From Bacillota bacterium (GTDB lineage: Bacteria; Bacillota; Clostridia; Oscillospirales; Acutalibacteraceae): a stretch of DNA of 27,413 nt. Both the position numbers and the translations under genes were made by a program. Below the pieces are notes generated by a model, which searched no databases, was not told where the DNA came from, and saw only the letters and a program-made list of their open reading frames with translations. The number at the start of each line of letters is the position of its first letter. Within the stretch, counting starts at the first letter, position 1. Positions 15,541-24,844 of the stretch are shown here, piece by piece. The stretch spans positions 1-27,413 of the forward strand of contig JAQXHB010000071.1 of assembly GCA_029007015.1 (NCBI GenBank). Reading direction: 5' to 3'.

Positions 15541-18006
15541 ATGGCAAATAAAAAGAAAAGCAGTTCGCACCAGCGCGGCCGCAAGCCGGCCAAACCAGCC
15601 TCGCGGGCGCAGGGCAGTTACATACTGTCGATAGTGCTTTTTGCGCTGGCGGTGTTCACTCTGCTGGTCGCAATAATCCCCGGCGAGGCGGGATGGACAT
15701 GGCTGCACGCTTTTGAACACGGCCTGTTCGGCATCACTGCCTATGTCTGGCCGGTGCTCATAGGCTACATCGCAGTGCTGGAGGCACTGGACAAAGAGAG
15801 CACATACATACGTCGCCGCTTTGCCCTGTCGGGCGTCTTTCTGCTGCTTGTGCAGATGACCGTTGATGTATTCCGCGCTCATCCGGCCGATGAGGGCTTT
15901 TTAGAGCACCTGACTGCCGCATACACCTCTGGTGATGTGCTGTCGGGCGGATTTTTCGGCGCACTGTTTGCACAGCCGCTGTGGCTGGCCTTCAAAAGCG
16001 GCGCCCGCATAATAATCTGCCTGCTCATATTTGTATTTCTGATGATACTGACCGGCACCACGCTGGTCGGTCTGTTCAACAACACCATCAAGCGTCCGGC
16101 TGACAAGATTAAGGGCGCCGCCACCGATGCCATTGAGCATGTTCATCGCCGCCAAGAGGCGGAGGTCGATATCAGTCTTGATAGCAACGGCAACCCTTAC
16201 GATGTGCCCATTGACGGCGAACCGCCGCGCAAACAGCGCCGTCAGCCTGCCGACCTCGACAGCGCGCGCAAAAAACTGGTCAGCAGTTATAACGACGACG
16301 GCCGCGGCGACAGTTACAATGTACCGGTCGACACCGAGACCGGCGAGGTGACAGAGCCTCCGGCCGGCGGCTTTGCCGAGACCGAGTCAATAATCGACGA
16401 TGCCCTTATGGACAAAATAAACGAGGCCGTCGAGGTGGTGGCCGACGACAGCAAGGCGGCTGAAAAGGCCGATGTAAATGCGGACGAGCCCTTCACCGTG
16501 CCCGTGACCGAGAGCGCCGCCGAGAGCGAACCCTACCGCTATCCGCCCATCGACCTGCTCAATGTGGCCAAGACCGATAACCCCTCTGATATCAAGGCGG
16601 AACTGTCAGGTAACGCTGAAAAACTGGTCAACACTCTCAAGAGTTTCGGCGTGGAAACGCGCATCATCGACATCAGCCGCGGTCCTTCGGTAACGCGGTA
16701 CGAATTGCAGCCTGCCGCCGGAGTTAAGATAAGCCGCATCACCAGCCTCGCTGACGATATCGCACTCAACCTTGCGTCGGCCGGCGTTCGTATCGAGGCA
16801 CCCATCCCCAACAAGGCGGCCGTCGGCATCGAAGTGCCCAACCGCATACGCTCGACCGTCAGCATACGCGAACTTATCGACAGTGAGCAGTTCCGCAGTG
16901 CCAAGGGCAAACTGAACTGCGTGCTCGGGCGCGACATTTCCGGCGACATTTGCATGGTCGACATCGCCAAAATGCCCCACCTGCTGATAGCCGGCACCAC
17001 CGGCTCCGGTAAGTCGGTGTGCCTCAATTCGCTGATAGTCAGCATGCTCTACCGCGCTGACCCGTCAGAAGTCAAAATGCTCATGATTGACCCGAAGGCG
17101 GTCGAAATGAAAATGTATAACGGCATTCCTCACCTGCTTGTGCCCATTGTCTCCGACCCGCGCAAGGCGGCCGGCGCGCTGGGCTGGGCAGTAACCGAGA
17201 TGCTTCAGCGATACAAACTGATGGCCGACAACGGCGTCAAAAATTTAGAGGCGTACAACAAACTGGCCGATACGCGCGACGACCTTCAGCGTCTGCCGCA
17301 GGTGGTCATATTCATTGACGAGTTGAGCGACCTGATGATGGCCGCGCCCAACGAAGTTGAGGATTCCATATGCCGACTGGCGCAAATGGCGCGCGTGGCC
17401 GGCATGCACCTGATAATCGCCACCCAGCGTCCGTCGGTCAATGTCATCACCGGCCTTATCAAGGCCAATGTGCCCAGCCGTATCGCGCTGACCGTCTCGT
17501 CACAGACCGATTCGCGCATCATTTTGGATATGGCCGGCGCCGAGAAACTAATCGGACGCGGCGATATGCTGTTCGCTCCCGTCGGCTCGGCCAAGCCCAT
17601 CCGTATCCAGGGGTGCTGGGTCAGTGACGAGGAAATTGAGGCAATAGTTGACTTCCTCAGCGGCAAGTCGACGCAGGAATACGACCAAGATGTCATGGAC
17701 GAAATCGAGCGTCAGGCCGCCATGGAAAAGGGTGCCCGCCCTGAAAATGCCGACAGCGATGCCAGCGGCGAATACGACGATATGCTGCCCAAGGCCATCG
17801 AATGTGTCGTCGAGGCCGGTCAGGCATCTACCTCACTGTTACAGCGCAAACTGAAACTCGGCTACGCCCGCGCCGCGCGCATTGTTGACCAACTTGAGGA
17901 GCGCGGCATCGTCGGCCCGTATGAGGGCTCTAAACCGCGCAAGGTGCTGATGACCAAACAGCAGTGGCTGGAGTCGCAAGCCCTCGGCGGCGATGACAGC
18001 ATATAA
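15541..18006 (+). CDS. ftsK: DNA translocase FtsK/SpoIIIE
   Basis: An 821-residue translocase that moves double-stranded DNA across a closing septum. A basic N-terminal tail is followed by four or five membrane spans (about 26-178), an acidic linker (about 185-330), the alpha domain beginning at PYRYPPIDLLN, and a RecA-like beta domain with Walker A AGTTGSGKSV (484-493) and Walker B VVIFIDELSDLMM. The C-terminal winged-helix gamma domain (LPKAIECVVEAGQASTSLLQ to the end) reads DNA polarity sequences. The linker holds three similar motifs: NPYDVPID (218-225), DSYNVPVD (257-264) and EPFTVPVT (316-323). The context after tepA and ylzJ points to the SpoIIIE branch, but division and sporulation roles cannot be separated by sequence alone. 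Confidence 0.95.
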   Translation: MANKKKSSSHQRGRKPAKPASRAQGSYILSIVLFALAVFTLLVAIIPGEAGWTWLHAFEHGLFGITAYVWPVLIGYIAVLEALDKESTYIRRRFALSGVFLLLVQMTVDVFRAHPADEGFLEHLTAAYTSGDVLSGGFFGALFAQPLWLAFKSGARIIICLLIFVFLMILTGTTLVGLFNNTIKRPADKIKGAATDAIEHVHRRQEAEVDISLDSNGNPYDVPIDGEPPRKQRRQPADLDSARKKLVSSYNDDGRGDSYNVPVDTETGEVTEPPAGGFAETESIIDDALMDKINEAVEVVADDSKAAEKADVNADEPFTVPVTESAAESEPYRYPPIDLLNVAKTDNPSDIKAELSGNAEKLVNTLKSFGVETRIIDISRGPSVTRYELQPAAGVKISRITSLADDIALNLASAGVRIEAPIPNKAAVGIEVPNRIRSTVSIRELIDSEQFRSAKGKLNCVLGRDISGDICMVDIAKMPHLLIAGTTGSGKSVCLNSLIVSMLYRADPSEVKMLMIDPKAVEMKMYNGIPHLLVPIVSDPRKAAGALGWAVTEMLQRYKLMADNGVKNLEAYNKLADTRDDLQRLPQVVIFIDELSDLMMAAPNEVEDSICRLAQMARVAGMHLIIATQRPSVNVITGLIKANVPSRIALTVSSQTDSRIILDMAGAEKLIGRGDMLFAPVGSAKPIRIQGCWVSDEEIEAIVDFLSGKSTQEYDQDVMDEIERQAAMEKGARPENADSDASGEYDDMLPKAIECVVEAGQASTSLLQRKLKLGYARAARIVDQLEERGIVGPYEGSKPRKVLMTKQQWLESQALGGDDSI

Positions 18007-18033
18007 CATAAAATTACCCATTCCGATATAAAA

Positions 18034-18075
18034 AATCCGGCTGAGAGAGGCACTCCCCTTTCAGCCGGATTTTTT
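18034..18075. terminator. Bidirectional terminator between ftsK and nnr
   Basis: An 11-bp perfect stem, AATCCGGCTGA (18034-18044) / TCAGCCGGATT (18061-18071), with a 16-base loop. It is followed by a T run on the plus strand and preceded by an A run that gives a T tract on the minus strand. It sits between two converging genes. Confidence 0.88.
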
Positions 18076-18096
18076 ATGCAATTTACCCCGCGTTCA

Positions 18097-19587
18097 TCAC
18101 CGGGGCATCAATTCACCAATCACCCGCGGGATTTGCGCAACCGTATCGCTCGCTATCATGCTGACCGGGTTGACCGCTCGCTCGGCGTACTCGCCCGCCC
18201 TGCCGTTGATATAGGCCGCCAGCACCGCCGCATCGAAGTTGTCGTCGCTGTAAGCGCAAACCGCCGCCATTATACCCGACAGCACATCGCCGCTGCCGGC
18301 GGTCGCCATGCCGGCACACCCCGCGTCAACCAGCACTGTTCGGTCGCCGTCGGTTATCACGGTGGTCGGCCCCTTGAGCAGCACCACGGCGCCGCACCGG
18401 CCGGCGTACTCACGCGCCAAACCTATCGGGTTTGCGAGCACCGCGTCAACATCGCTGTCAATGAGCCTCGCAAACTCCTTGACATGCGGGGTCAAAACCA
18501 GCCGTCCGGCGGCCGACTTGATGCTCTCATCGTCCATCGCTGAAAGTATATTCAGCCCGTCGGCGTCAATGACCAGCGTGCCGCCGAAATTCTGCATAAG
18601 ATAGGCGAGAATTTCCCGTGTCCCGTCGCTGACGCCTATCCCCATGCCAAAGGCGACCGTTTTGACATTCCGTATCAGACCGTCTATCTCCGCTTGGTTG
18701 AAGGCGGCGGTGCCCTCTATGTCGGTCAAGGGATATAGGGTGCTCTCGAGAATACTCGGCATGAGTTGGCGGCATATTTCGCGCGGCGCCGCAACCTTGA
18801 CCACGCCCGCCCCCGACCTCATCGCCGCGTTGGCCATATATGCCAGCCGAATGGCGCCGCTGTAACAAAACGACCCGCCTATGAGGGCGATATACCCGTA
18901 TGTGCCCTTGTTTGAGAAGTTGGGACGCCTCGCAAATGAGCCGGCAAAATCGGTCGGCTCGGCCAGTCGGTACGGCCGCTCGACCGGCTTAATGCCGATG
19001 TCGCAGTTGACCTTTGAGCCGATACTGTCCTTGGCCATGTTCAAAAAATGTCCCGGTTTAAAGCCGCCGACAGCCACTGTAATGTCCGATTTGACGCACA
19101 TCTCGGCCATGCCGCTGTCGCCGTTCAGCCCGCTGTTGATATCGACCGAAACGGTGTACGCGCCGCTCTCGTTTACAGCAGCAATAATCTCGCGCTCAAG
19201 CCCCGTGACAGCGCCCCTAAATCCGGTGCCGAAAATGCAATCGACAACCGTCGCGTATCCTTTAAATGTTGTCAAGCGGTCGCACCGAGCGATATTGACG
19301 CCGTCAGCAAGGCACTGCTCGTAATAATACCTGCCGTCGGCCGAAAATCTGTCGCCCAGCATAAACACCGTGCACTCGATGCCTTGCGAGTGCAAAATCT
19401 GTGCCAAGCAGTAGCCGTCTCCGCCGTTGTTGCCGCTGCCGCAAACAACGGCGACCGGCGGTATCCAACTGACTGCGCCGAACACGCCCTCGGCCGCGCG
19501 GCGCATAAGCTCCCTGCCCGGCACGCCTTGCTCTATGGTGTGCGCGTCGCTTTTGCGCATATTGTCAACAGACAAAATATCTATCAT
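18097..19587 (-). CDS. nnr: Bifunctional NAD(P)H-hydrate epimerase/ADP-dependent dehydratase
   Basis: A 496-residue fusion of the two enzymes that repair hydrated NADH and NADPH. The epimerase domain (about 1-210) shows CGSGNNGGDGYCLAQIL and DCIFGTGFRGAV, and the dehydratase domain (about 220-496, ribokinase-like) shows KGTYGYIALIGGS, LTPHVKEFARL, KGPTTVI and ATAGSGDVLSGIMAA, where the conserved GSGD supplies the catalytic Asp. The ADP- rather than ATP-using type is the bacterial norm. Length and domain order are standard. The ATG at 19587 follows GGGAGG. It lies 43 bases downstream of the dxs-like gene and is probably co-transcribed; the pairing is not an obvious pathway. Confidence 0.93.
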   Translation of the reverse strand: MIDILSVDNMRKSDAHTIEQGVPGRELMRRAAEGVFGAVSWIPPVAVVCGSGNNGGDGYCLAQILHSQGIECTVFMLGDRFSADGRYYYEQCLADGVNIARCDRLTTFKGYATVVDCIFGTGFRGAVTGLEREIIAAVNESGAYTVSVDINSGLNGDSGMAEMCVKSDITVAVGGFKPGHFLNMAKDSIGSKVNCDIGIKPVERPYRLAEPTDFAGSFARRPNFSNKGTYGYIALIGGSFCYSGAIRLAYMANAAMRSGAGVVKVAAPREICRQLMPSILESTLYPLTDIEGTAAFNQAEIDGLIRNVKTVAFGMGIGVSDGTREILAYLMQNFGGTLVIDADGLNILSAMDDESIKSAAGRLVLTPHVKEFARLIDSDVDAVLANPIGLAREYAGRCGAVVLLKGPTTVITDGDRTVLVDAGCAGMATAGSGDVLSGIMAAVCAYSDDNFDAAVLAAYINGRAGEYAERAVNPVSMIASDTVAQIPRVIGELMPR

Positions 19588-19630
19588 CGTGTGCCTCCCG
19601 ATTTTTACCGCGCCGATAGCATCCGACCGA

Positions 19631-21379
19631 TTACAGCGCTTTTATCGCATCGGCCGCAATTTGCTCGGCTGTCAGGCCGTTTTGCCGCAGGATTTCGTCG
19701 ACATCGTATCGGTCGATAAACTCCTTTTTGAGTCCTCGGCACAGCACTTTCATGCCGCTGTCGCCGTAGTACGCGGCCACTTTTTGCCCGAAGCCGCCGT
19801 CCAGTATGCCGTCCTCAAGCGTAACAACTACGCGGTGGTCATCGGTCAAACTGTCGAGCAGTTCGGTATCAAGGCCGGTCAAATAAACCGGATTTATCAG
19901 CGTTGCATCTATCCCCTCGCCGCGCAGACGCTCAAGCGCCGCCTCGCCCAGCGAATAGAAACTGCCGACCGCGATTACGGCAACCCCGTTGCCGCGATGG
20001 GTGACAGTACTGCGATTGAGCCGCCCGTAGTCGGCAATGGGCATCGACCGATTGGAATTAACGCCGTCGCCCGGCACGCGAATGGCCACCGGATAATCGG
20101 TCTGATTCATCGACCAGCGCACCATCGCCTCATACTCCTCACGGCATGTCGGCGCCAAATAGACCATATTCGGTATGTTGGAGATGAGCGGTATATCGAA
20201 AATGCCGAGGTGGGTGATGTCACTCATGCCGTAAACCGAAGCCGCAAATACGGCGATTGTAACCGGACTGCCGTTTATGCAGACATCCTGTGACAACTGG
20301 TCATATGTGCGCTGAATAAACGAACTGTAAACGCCGTAAAACGGCTTGCCGCCACCGGTTGCGATGCCGCTGGCCAGCGCAACCGCGTGTTCCTCGGCAA
20401 TGCCGACATCGACAAACTGACGGCCGGCGGCCGCACGCATATCGGCCGAAAAGCCCATGACCGCCGGTGTGCCCGAAGTGATAGCCACCACACTGCCGTC
20501 ATCGGCCATGAGGCCCCGAAGCAGGCGGCCGGTCAAATCGTGGTAGTTATCGCCGCCGTCGCAGAGCGGCTGACCGCTCTGCACATCAAACGGCCCGCTC
20601 CAGTGCCAATTTTCTTTATCTGCCACCGCCGGCGCATAGCCTCTGCCCTTTTCGGTGCAAATGTGCACCACCGTCGGCCGTTCACAGCCGCGCACGGCCG
20701 TGAACGCATCAATGAGTGCGCCGATATCGTTGCCGTCGGGCACAAAGGTGTAATCAAGCCCCATCGCGCGGAACAGATTTTGCTCGCACTTGCCGCCGCT
20801 TTGACGCAGCCGGCGCAGATTATCATACAGCCCTCCGTGATTCTCGGCTATCGACATATCGTTATCGTTGACCACGATTATCAAATTACCGCCCAGTTCG
20901 GCCGCAAAATCGAGCCCCTCCAGCGCCTCTCCGCCGCTGAGCGAGCCATCACCGATAACAGCGATAACATTGCCGCTCTCGCCCTTCAGGTCGCGCGCCT
21001 TAGCCAGTCCGCAGGCGAGGCTTACCGAGGTTGAGGTGTGCCCTATTTTGAAAAAATCGTGCTCACTCTCATCGGGATTTGAGTAGCCGGAGGCCTCGCC
21101 AAACCGCTCATCATCGGTGAAGGCGGCCTGCCTGCCGGTCAGCAGTTTGTGGCAGTACACCTGATGCGAAACATCAAAAACAATTTTGTCCTGCGGCGAA
21201 TCAAAGACATAGTGCAGGGCAATGGTGGCCTCGACCATGCCGAAATTGGGGCCGAAGTGACCGCCGCGCTTGGACAGTCGGTTGAGCATGGCAGTGCGCA
21301 TCTCATCGGCCAACGCACAGAGTTGCTCTGAGTTAAAACGCCGCACATCGCTCGGCGCATTTATCTGTTCCAAATACAT
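19631..21379 (-). CDS. dxs: 1-Deoxy-D-xylulose-5-phosphate synthase-like TPP enzyme (short variant)
   Basis: A 582-residue protein, shorter than the usual 620 or so. Thiamine-diphosphate features are intact: H41, GDGSLSGGEALEGLD (143-157) with NDND (171-174), E329 in DVGIAEEHAV and YSSFIQRTYDQ (351-361). It differs where canonical Dxs holds the glyceraldehyde-phosphate phosphate group: the DRAG...DG.TH stretch is AASVYGMSDITH (379-390), so the expected Arg is Ala, and the YPRG motif is VPGDG (435-439), so a second Arg is missing. It may make DXP with altered binding or use another substrate. The first step of the MEP isoprenoid pathway is therefore only a tentative role. The ATG at 21379 follows AAGGAGG, and a strong promoter precedes it. 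Confidence 0.82.
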   Translation of the reverse strand: MYLEQINAPSDVRRFNSEQLCALADEMRTAMLNRLSKRGGHFGPNFGMVEATIALHYVFDSPQDKIVFDVSHQVYCHKLLTGRQAAFTDDERFGEASGYSNPDESEHDFFKIGHTSTSVSLACGLAKARDLKGESGNVIAVIGDGSLSGGEALEGLDFAAELGGNLIIVVNDNDMSIAENHGGLYDNLRRLRQSGGKCEQNLFRAMGLDYTFVPDGNDIGALIDAFTAVRGCERPTVVHICTEKGRGYAPAVADKENWHWSGPFDVQSGQPLCDGGDNYHDLTGRLLRGLMADDGSVVAITSGTPAVMGFSADMRAAAGRQFVDVGIAEEHAVALASGIATGGGKPFYGVYSSFIQRTYDQLSQDVCINGSPVTIAVFAASVYGMSDITHLGIFDIPLISNIPNMVYLAPTCREEYEAMVRWSMNQTDYPVAIRVPGDGVNSNRSMPIADYGRLNRSTVTHRGNGVAVIAVGSFYSLGEAALERLRGEGIDATLINPVYLTGLDTELLDSLTDDHRVVVTLEDGILDGGFGQKVAAYYGDSGMKVLCRGLKKEFIDRYDVDEILRQNGLTAEQIAADAIKAL

Positions 21380-21407
21380 TTTTATGCCTCCTTAATCATT
21401 CCTTATT

Positions 21408-21438
21408 ATTATAATACACCACGCTCGGGGCATGTCAA
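21408..21438 (-). promoter_or_regulatory. Promoter of the dxs-like/nnr operon
   Basis: On the minus strand a perfect TTGACA (21438-21433) is followed after 16 bases by TATTAT (21416-21411), or after 19 bases by TATAAT (21413-21408); the first has the better spacing. The gene start is about 30 bases downstream. Confidence 0.7.
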
Positions 21439-21480
21439 GATTTTATCGCGCCGACGCGCCGCGGAATGGCGCAAATTTGC

Positions 21481-21509
21481 TTGCACTCGGCCGCTATGTA
21501 TGTTATACT
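21481..21509 (+). promoter_or_regulatory. Promoter of the GH3 glucosidase gene
   Basis: TTGCAC (21481-21486), 17 bases, TATACT (21504-21509), with the ATG at 21555 after AAAGGAG. No operator-like palindrome is evident, so sugar control cannot be inferred. Confidence 0.7.
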
Positions 21510-21554
21510 CCAAATGTATGTTAAGCGCAATTCAATTTCAAAGGAGACGGTGAA

Positions 21555-24272
21555 ATGGTTGATAAATTTGAAAATTATGATTTGAATAATTTGCCTGAAC
21601 AGCCGGTACCCGAACTGGCCGAACTGTCGCGTCAAGCGGCCGCCGAGGGCATCGTCCTGCTCAAAAATGACGGTGTTCTGCCCCTTTCCGCAGACAGTAC
21701 GGTCGCCCTGCTCGGCCGCGCCCAGTTTGACACAGTAATAAGCGGCGAGGGCTCGGGCGGTCTGGTTAATGTGCCCTACTCGGTCAATTACATAACCGCC
21801 CTGCGCGAACACGGCGTCAATATTTACGAGCCGCTGGCCGATATGTATGAGGACTGGATTGACCGCAATCCCATAGACCTCGGCAACGGCTGGGCGACCC
21901 GACCGACAAATCAGGTCGAAATGCCCCTCGATACCAGTACGCTCACTGCGGCCGCCGCAGTTGCCGACACCGCCATCGTATTTATCAACCGTGTCACCGG
22001 CGAGGACATGGACAACCGCCCCGGAGAGGGCGGATATCTGCTGACCGCCGATGAGCGCCGCATCATCGACTCAGCCGCCGAGCACTTTGCTCATGTCGCG
22101 GTGGTGATGAATGTCAGCACCCTTACCGATGTGTCATTTGCTGACGACAGACGCATCGGCGCACTGCTATACGCATGGAACGGCGGCATGGAGGCCGGCA
22201 ATGCGCTGGCCGATGTGCTGTGCGGCGATGTTTCTCCCAGCGGCAAACTGGCCGACACCGTCATCACTTCGCTCGACCGGTGTCCGGCTGACGCCTCATT
22301 TGGCGGCGAAAAGGTCAATGTTTACTCCGACGATATCTATGTCGGCTACCGCTACTATGAAACGGCCGACCGAGAGGCCGTGCAGTATCCTTTCGGCTTC
22401 GGTCTGTCGTACACCGATTTTGATGTCACGCTCGATGCCATCGGCGTGGTCGGCCCGCGCGTCAGCGTCTCGGTCAATGTGACCAACACCGGCAGTTTCG
22501 CCGGCAAAGAGGTGGTCGAAGTCTATTTTTCGGCGCCTCAAGGGCGGCTCGGCCGGCCGGTGCGCGAACTGGCCGCATTCGGCAAAACCGAACTTCTGCA
22601 GCCGGGCGAAAGCGTCGATATGAGCCTTGAATTTAATGTCGACAGCATGGCCGCCTTTGACGACGGCGGACTGGTCGGCCCCGCCTGCTCGTATGTTCTC
22701 GAGGCGGGCAATTACGGCATATTTGTCGGCACCGATGTGCGCAGTGCCAAGCACGCGATGACCTTCACCGTCGAGCAGACGCGCATCGTGCGCACCGTCG
22801 GCAGCGCTCTGGCGCCGGTGACGCCCTTTAAGCGCATGAAACCTCAGGTGGGCGAGACCATCACCATGATTATGGAGGATGCGCCGCTCGGAGACGGTGA
22901 TGTCGATGTGCGCATTGCCGAGCGCATGCCGAGCGCTGTACCCATCACCGCCGACCTCGGCATAAAACTGTTTGATGTGGCCGACGACACCGCCGAAATG
23001 GACAAATTCATTGCACAAATACCCGACGAACAACTGATGTGCATGATGCGCGGCGAGGGCATGGGCAGTCCCAAGGTCACTCCGGGCACCGGCTCAGCAT
23101 TCGGCGGCACGACCGACCAACTGCTCGGCTTTGGCGTGCCCATCGCCTGTGCCACTGACGGGCCGTCCGGTTTGCGTCTGGACAGCGGCGCAAATGCCTC
23201 TCTGCTCCCGACCGGCATCACCCTCGCGTGCACATGGAACACCCAACTTGTCGAGCGGCTGTATAATTACATCGGTGTTGAGATGCGCGCCTACAAAATC
23301 GACACCCTGCTCGGCCCCGGCGTCAACATTCACCGCCATCCGCTGTGCGGACGCAACTTTGAATATTTTTCAGAGGACCCGCTGCTGAGCGGTAAAATGG
23401 CCGCCGCCGTCACGCGCGGCATTGCCGCCTGCGGCGTGACCGGCACAATAAAACACCTCGCCGTCAACAATCAGGAGCACTGCCGCACCGCGTACGATGT
23501 GGTTGTCAGCAGCCGTGCCCTGCGCGAGATATACCTGCGTCCCTTTGAGATTGCGGTGCGCGAGGGTGGTCGGTGCGCCGTGATGACCTCGTACAACTCG
23601 GTCAACGGCCACTGGGCGGCCGGCAATTACGACCTGTGCACCGCCATTCTGCGCGATGAATGGGGCTTCGACGGCTTTGTGATGAGCGACTGGTGGGCGC
23701 AGATGAACGACACCGGCAAAGAGCCGTCCAAGCAGAATTTGGCCGCCTGCGTCCGCGCGCAGAACGACATATACATGGTCGTATCCAACGCCTCGACCAA
23801 TCCAGACAACATGGCCGCGGCTCTCATTGACGACCACATCACGCGCGGCCAGTTGCAGCGAAATGCCGCCAATATATGCCGCTATTTGACCGAAACGCCC
23901 GCCTTCGAGCGGTTCCGCGCATCGGGCGGCCGCATTGAAACGGCAAATGACTTTGACACCGAGAATATGCCGCTTGTCGCGCAGTTCAGCGATATCGGCC
24001 GCCTGCAGAAGATGCCGGTGCGCATTGCCGAGAGCGGCAAATATGTGCTGGCCGTGACATACAGCACTCAATCGGCCAAAATCGCACAGGGAACCATCTC
24101 GATAATTGTCAATGACCACGGCGCCGCCACCGCATCGATAAGCGGCACCGAGGGCGGCGAGGTCATCCAGACCCGTCTGCTCCTGCTCGACGCAGGCCAT
24201 CATGACATCAAACTCGATTACAGCGACGGCACTCTGAAGGTGCTTCACGCCGCCGTTTACCGCGTGGTGTAA
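21555..24272 (+). CDS. Glycoside hydrolase family 3 beta-glucosidase-like enzyme, permuted domain order
   Basis: A 905-residue GH3 enzyme with its domains in swapped order. The alpha/beta sandwich comes first (about 20-290, with AAAEGIVLLKNDGVLPL, the likely acid/base E150 in NRVTGED, and YPFGFGLSYTDF at 278-289), then a fibronectin III-like domain (about 300-400), then the TIM barrel (about 480-790, with TDGPSGLRL, GRNFEYFSEDP, KHLAVNNQE and the nucleophile D712 in GFVMSDWW). This order is known from Ruminococcus albus and Butyrivibrio glucosidases. The C-terminal 100 residues look like a beta-sandwich (GKYVLAVTYSTQ, HHDIKLDYSDG). No signal peptide is visible, so it probably acts on imported oligosaccharides in the cytoplasm. 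It is a single-gene unit; the exact sugar is not deducible. Confidence 0.9.
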   Translation: MVDKFENYDLNNLPEQPVPELAELSRQAAAEGIVLLKNDGVLPLSADSTVALLGRAQFDTVISGEGSGGLVNVPYSVNYITALREHGVNIYEPLADMYEDWIDRNPIDLGNGWATRPTNQVEMPLDTSTLTAAAAVADTAIVFINRVTGEDMDNRPGEGGYLLTADERRIIDSAAEHFAHVAVVMNVSTLTDVSFADDRRIGALLYAWNGGMEAGNALADVLCGDVSPSGKLADTVITSLDRCPADASFGGEKVNVYSDDIYVGYRYYETADREAVQYPFGFGLSYTDFDVTLDAIGVVGPRVSVSVNVTNTGSFAGKEVVEVYFSAPQGRLGRPVRELAAFGKTELLQPGESVDMSLEFNVDSMAAFDDGGLVGPACSYVLEAGNYGIFVGTDVRSAKHAMTFTVEQTRIVRTVGSALAPVTPFKRMKPQVGETITMIMEDAPLGDGDVDVRIAERMPSAVPITADLGIKLFDVADDTAEMDKFIAQIPDEQLMCMMRGEGMGSPKVTPGTGSAFGGTTDQLLGFGVPIACATDGPSGLRLDSGANASLLPTGITLACTWNTQLVERLYNYIGVEMRAYKIDTLLGPGVNIHRHPLCGRNFEYFSEDPLLSGKMAAAVTRGIAACGVTGTIKHLAVNNQEHCRTAYDVVVSSRALREIYLRPFEIAVREGGRCAVMTSYNSVNGHWAAGNYDLCTAILRDEWGFDGFVMSDWWAQMNDTGKEPSKQNLAACVRAQNDIYMVVSNASTNPDNMAAALIDDHITRGQLQRNAANICRYLTETPAFERFRASGGRIETANDFDTENMPLVAQFSDIGRLQKMPVRIAESGKYVLAVTYSTQSAKIAQGTISIIVNDHGAATASISGTEGGEVIQTRLLLLDAGHHDIKLDYSDGTLKVLHAAVYRVV

Positions 24273-24333
24273 AGTCACACGGCACCGGCATTTCCTCTCT
24301 ATCTGATAAAATGTTTTAATCATACAGCAAGCA

Positions 24334-24378
24334 AACAGCCGCCACAATTCCTTTCGAATTGTGGCGGCTGTTGTATTT
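24334..24378. terminator. Convergent terminator between the GH3 gene and dut
   Basis: A perfect 17-bp stem (24334-24350 with 24356-24372) around a 5-base CTTTC loop, followed by GTATTTTT on the plus strand. It is one of the longest perfect hairpins in the window and can serve both converging genes. Confidence 0.82.
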
Positions 24379-24386
24379 TTGCGCAA

Positions 24387-24827
24387 TTACTTTGTGCCGG
24401 TTGAGCCAAACCCGCCCGAGCCGCGCTCGGTGTCATTAAGTTCATCAACCTCGTTAAAATCGGCGGCCAAAAACGGCGCAATCACCAGTTGAGCAATTCG
24501 CTCGCCGTGAGTGACCGAAGCGGCGGCATCCGAATGGTTGTGCAGTGCGACCATTATTTCGCCGCGATAATCAGCGTCGACCACGCCGACCTTGTTGGCC
24601 GGCGCCAGTCCCTTCTTGCTGGCCAGTCCGCTGCGAGCGTATATCAGTCCGGCGTACCCTATCGGTATCTCTGCCGCCAAGCCGGTGTGAATAAGCACCG
24701 TCTGCCCGGGCTCGATGACCACATCGCCGTCGGTCACGGCGTACAAATCGGCGCCGGCCGCAAACTGACTGCCGTATGTCGGCAGAACTGCGCGGCTGTC
24801 GAGCCGCTTAACATTAACTTTTAGCAT
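24387..24827 (-). CDS. dut: dUTP diphosphatase
   Basis: A 146-residue trimeric-type dUTPase. The conserved motifs are in order: GADLYA (25-30), ARSGLA (64-69), GVVDADYRGEIMV (81-93, with the catalytic Asp), ERIAQLVIAP (109-118) and the C-terminal ERGSGGFGSTG (134-144) that closes over the nucleotide. It hydrolyses dUTP to dUMP and pyrophosphate, keeping uracil out of DNA and feeding thymidylate synthesis. The ATG at 24827 follows GGAGG. It is the last gene of the nrdD-nrdG-dut group, 17 bases after nrdG, a sensible pairing with dNTP synthesis. Such genes also occur in phages, but the context here is chromosomal. Confidence 0.96.
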   Translation of the reverse strand: MLKVNVKRLDSRAVLPTYGSQFAAGADLYAVTDGDVVIEPGQTVLIHTGLAAEIPIGYAGLIYARSGLASKKGLAPANKVGVVDADYRGEIMVALHNHSDAAASVTHGERIAQLVIAPFLAADFNEVDELNDTERGSGGFGSTGTK

Positions 24828-24844
24828 TGTTTCAGCCTCCGTTA

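Noticed and set aside
19048..19719. Long plus-strand frame opposite the nnr and dxs-like genes
   Set aside because: Antisense shadow without a ribosome site or recognisable domain; both minus-strand genes carry full family motifs.
22296..24386. Long minus-strand frames opposite the GH3 gene
   Set aside because: Shadows: His-, Gly- and Val-rich composition without motifs, against a complete GH3 enzyme on the plus strand.
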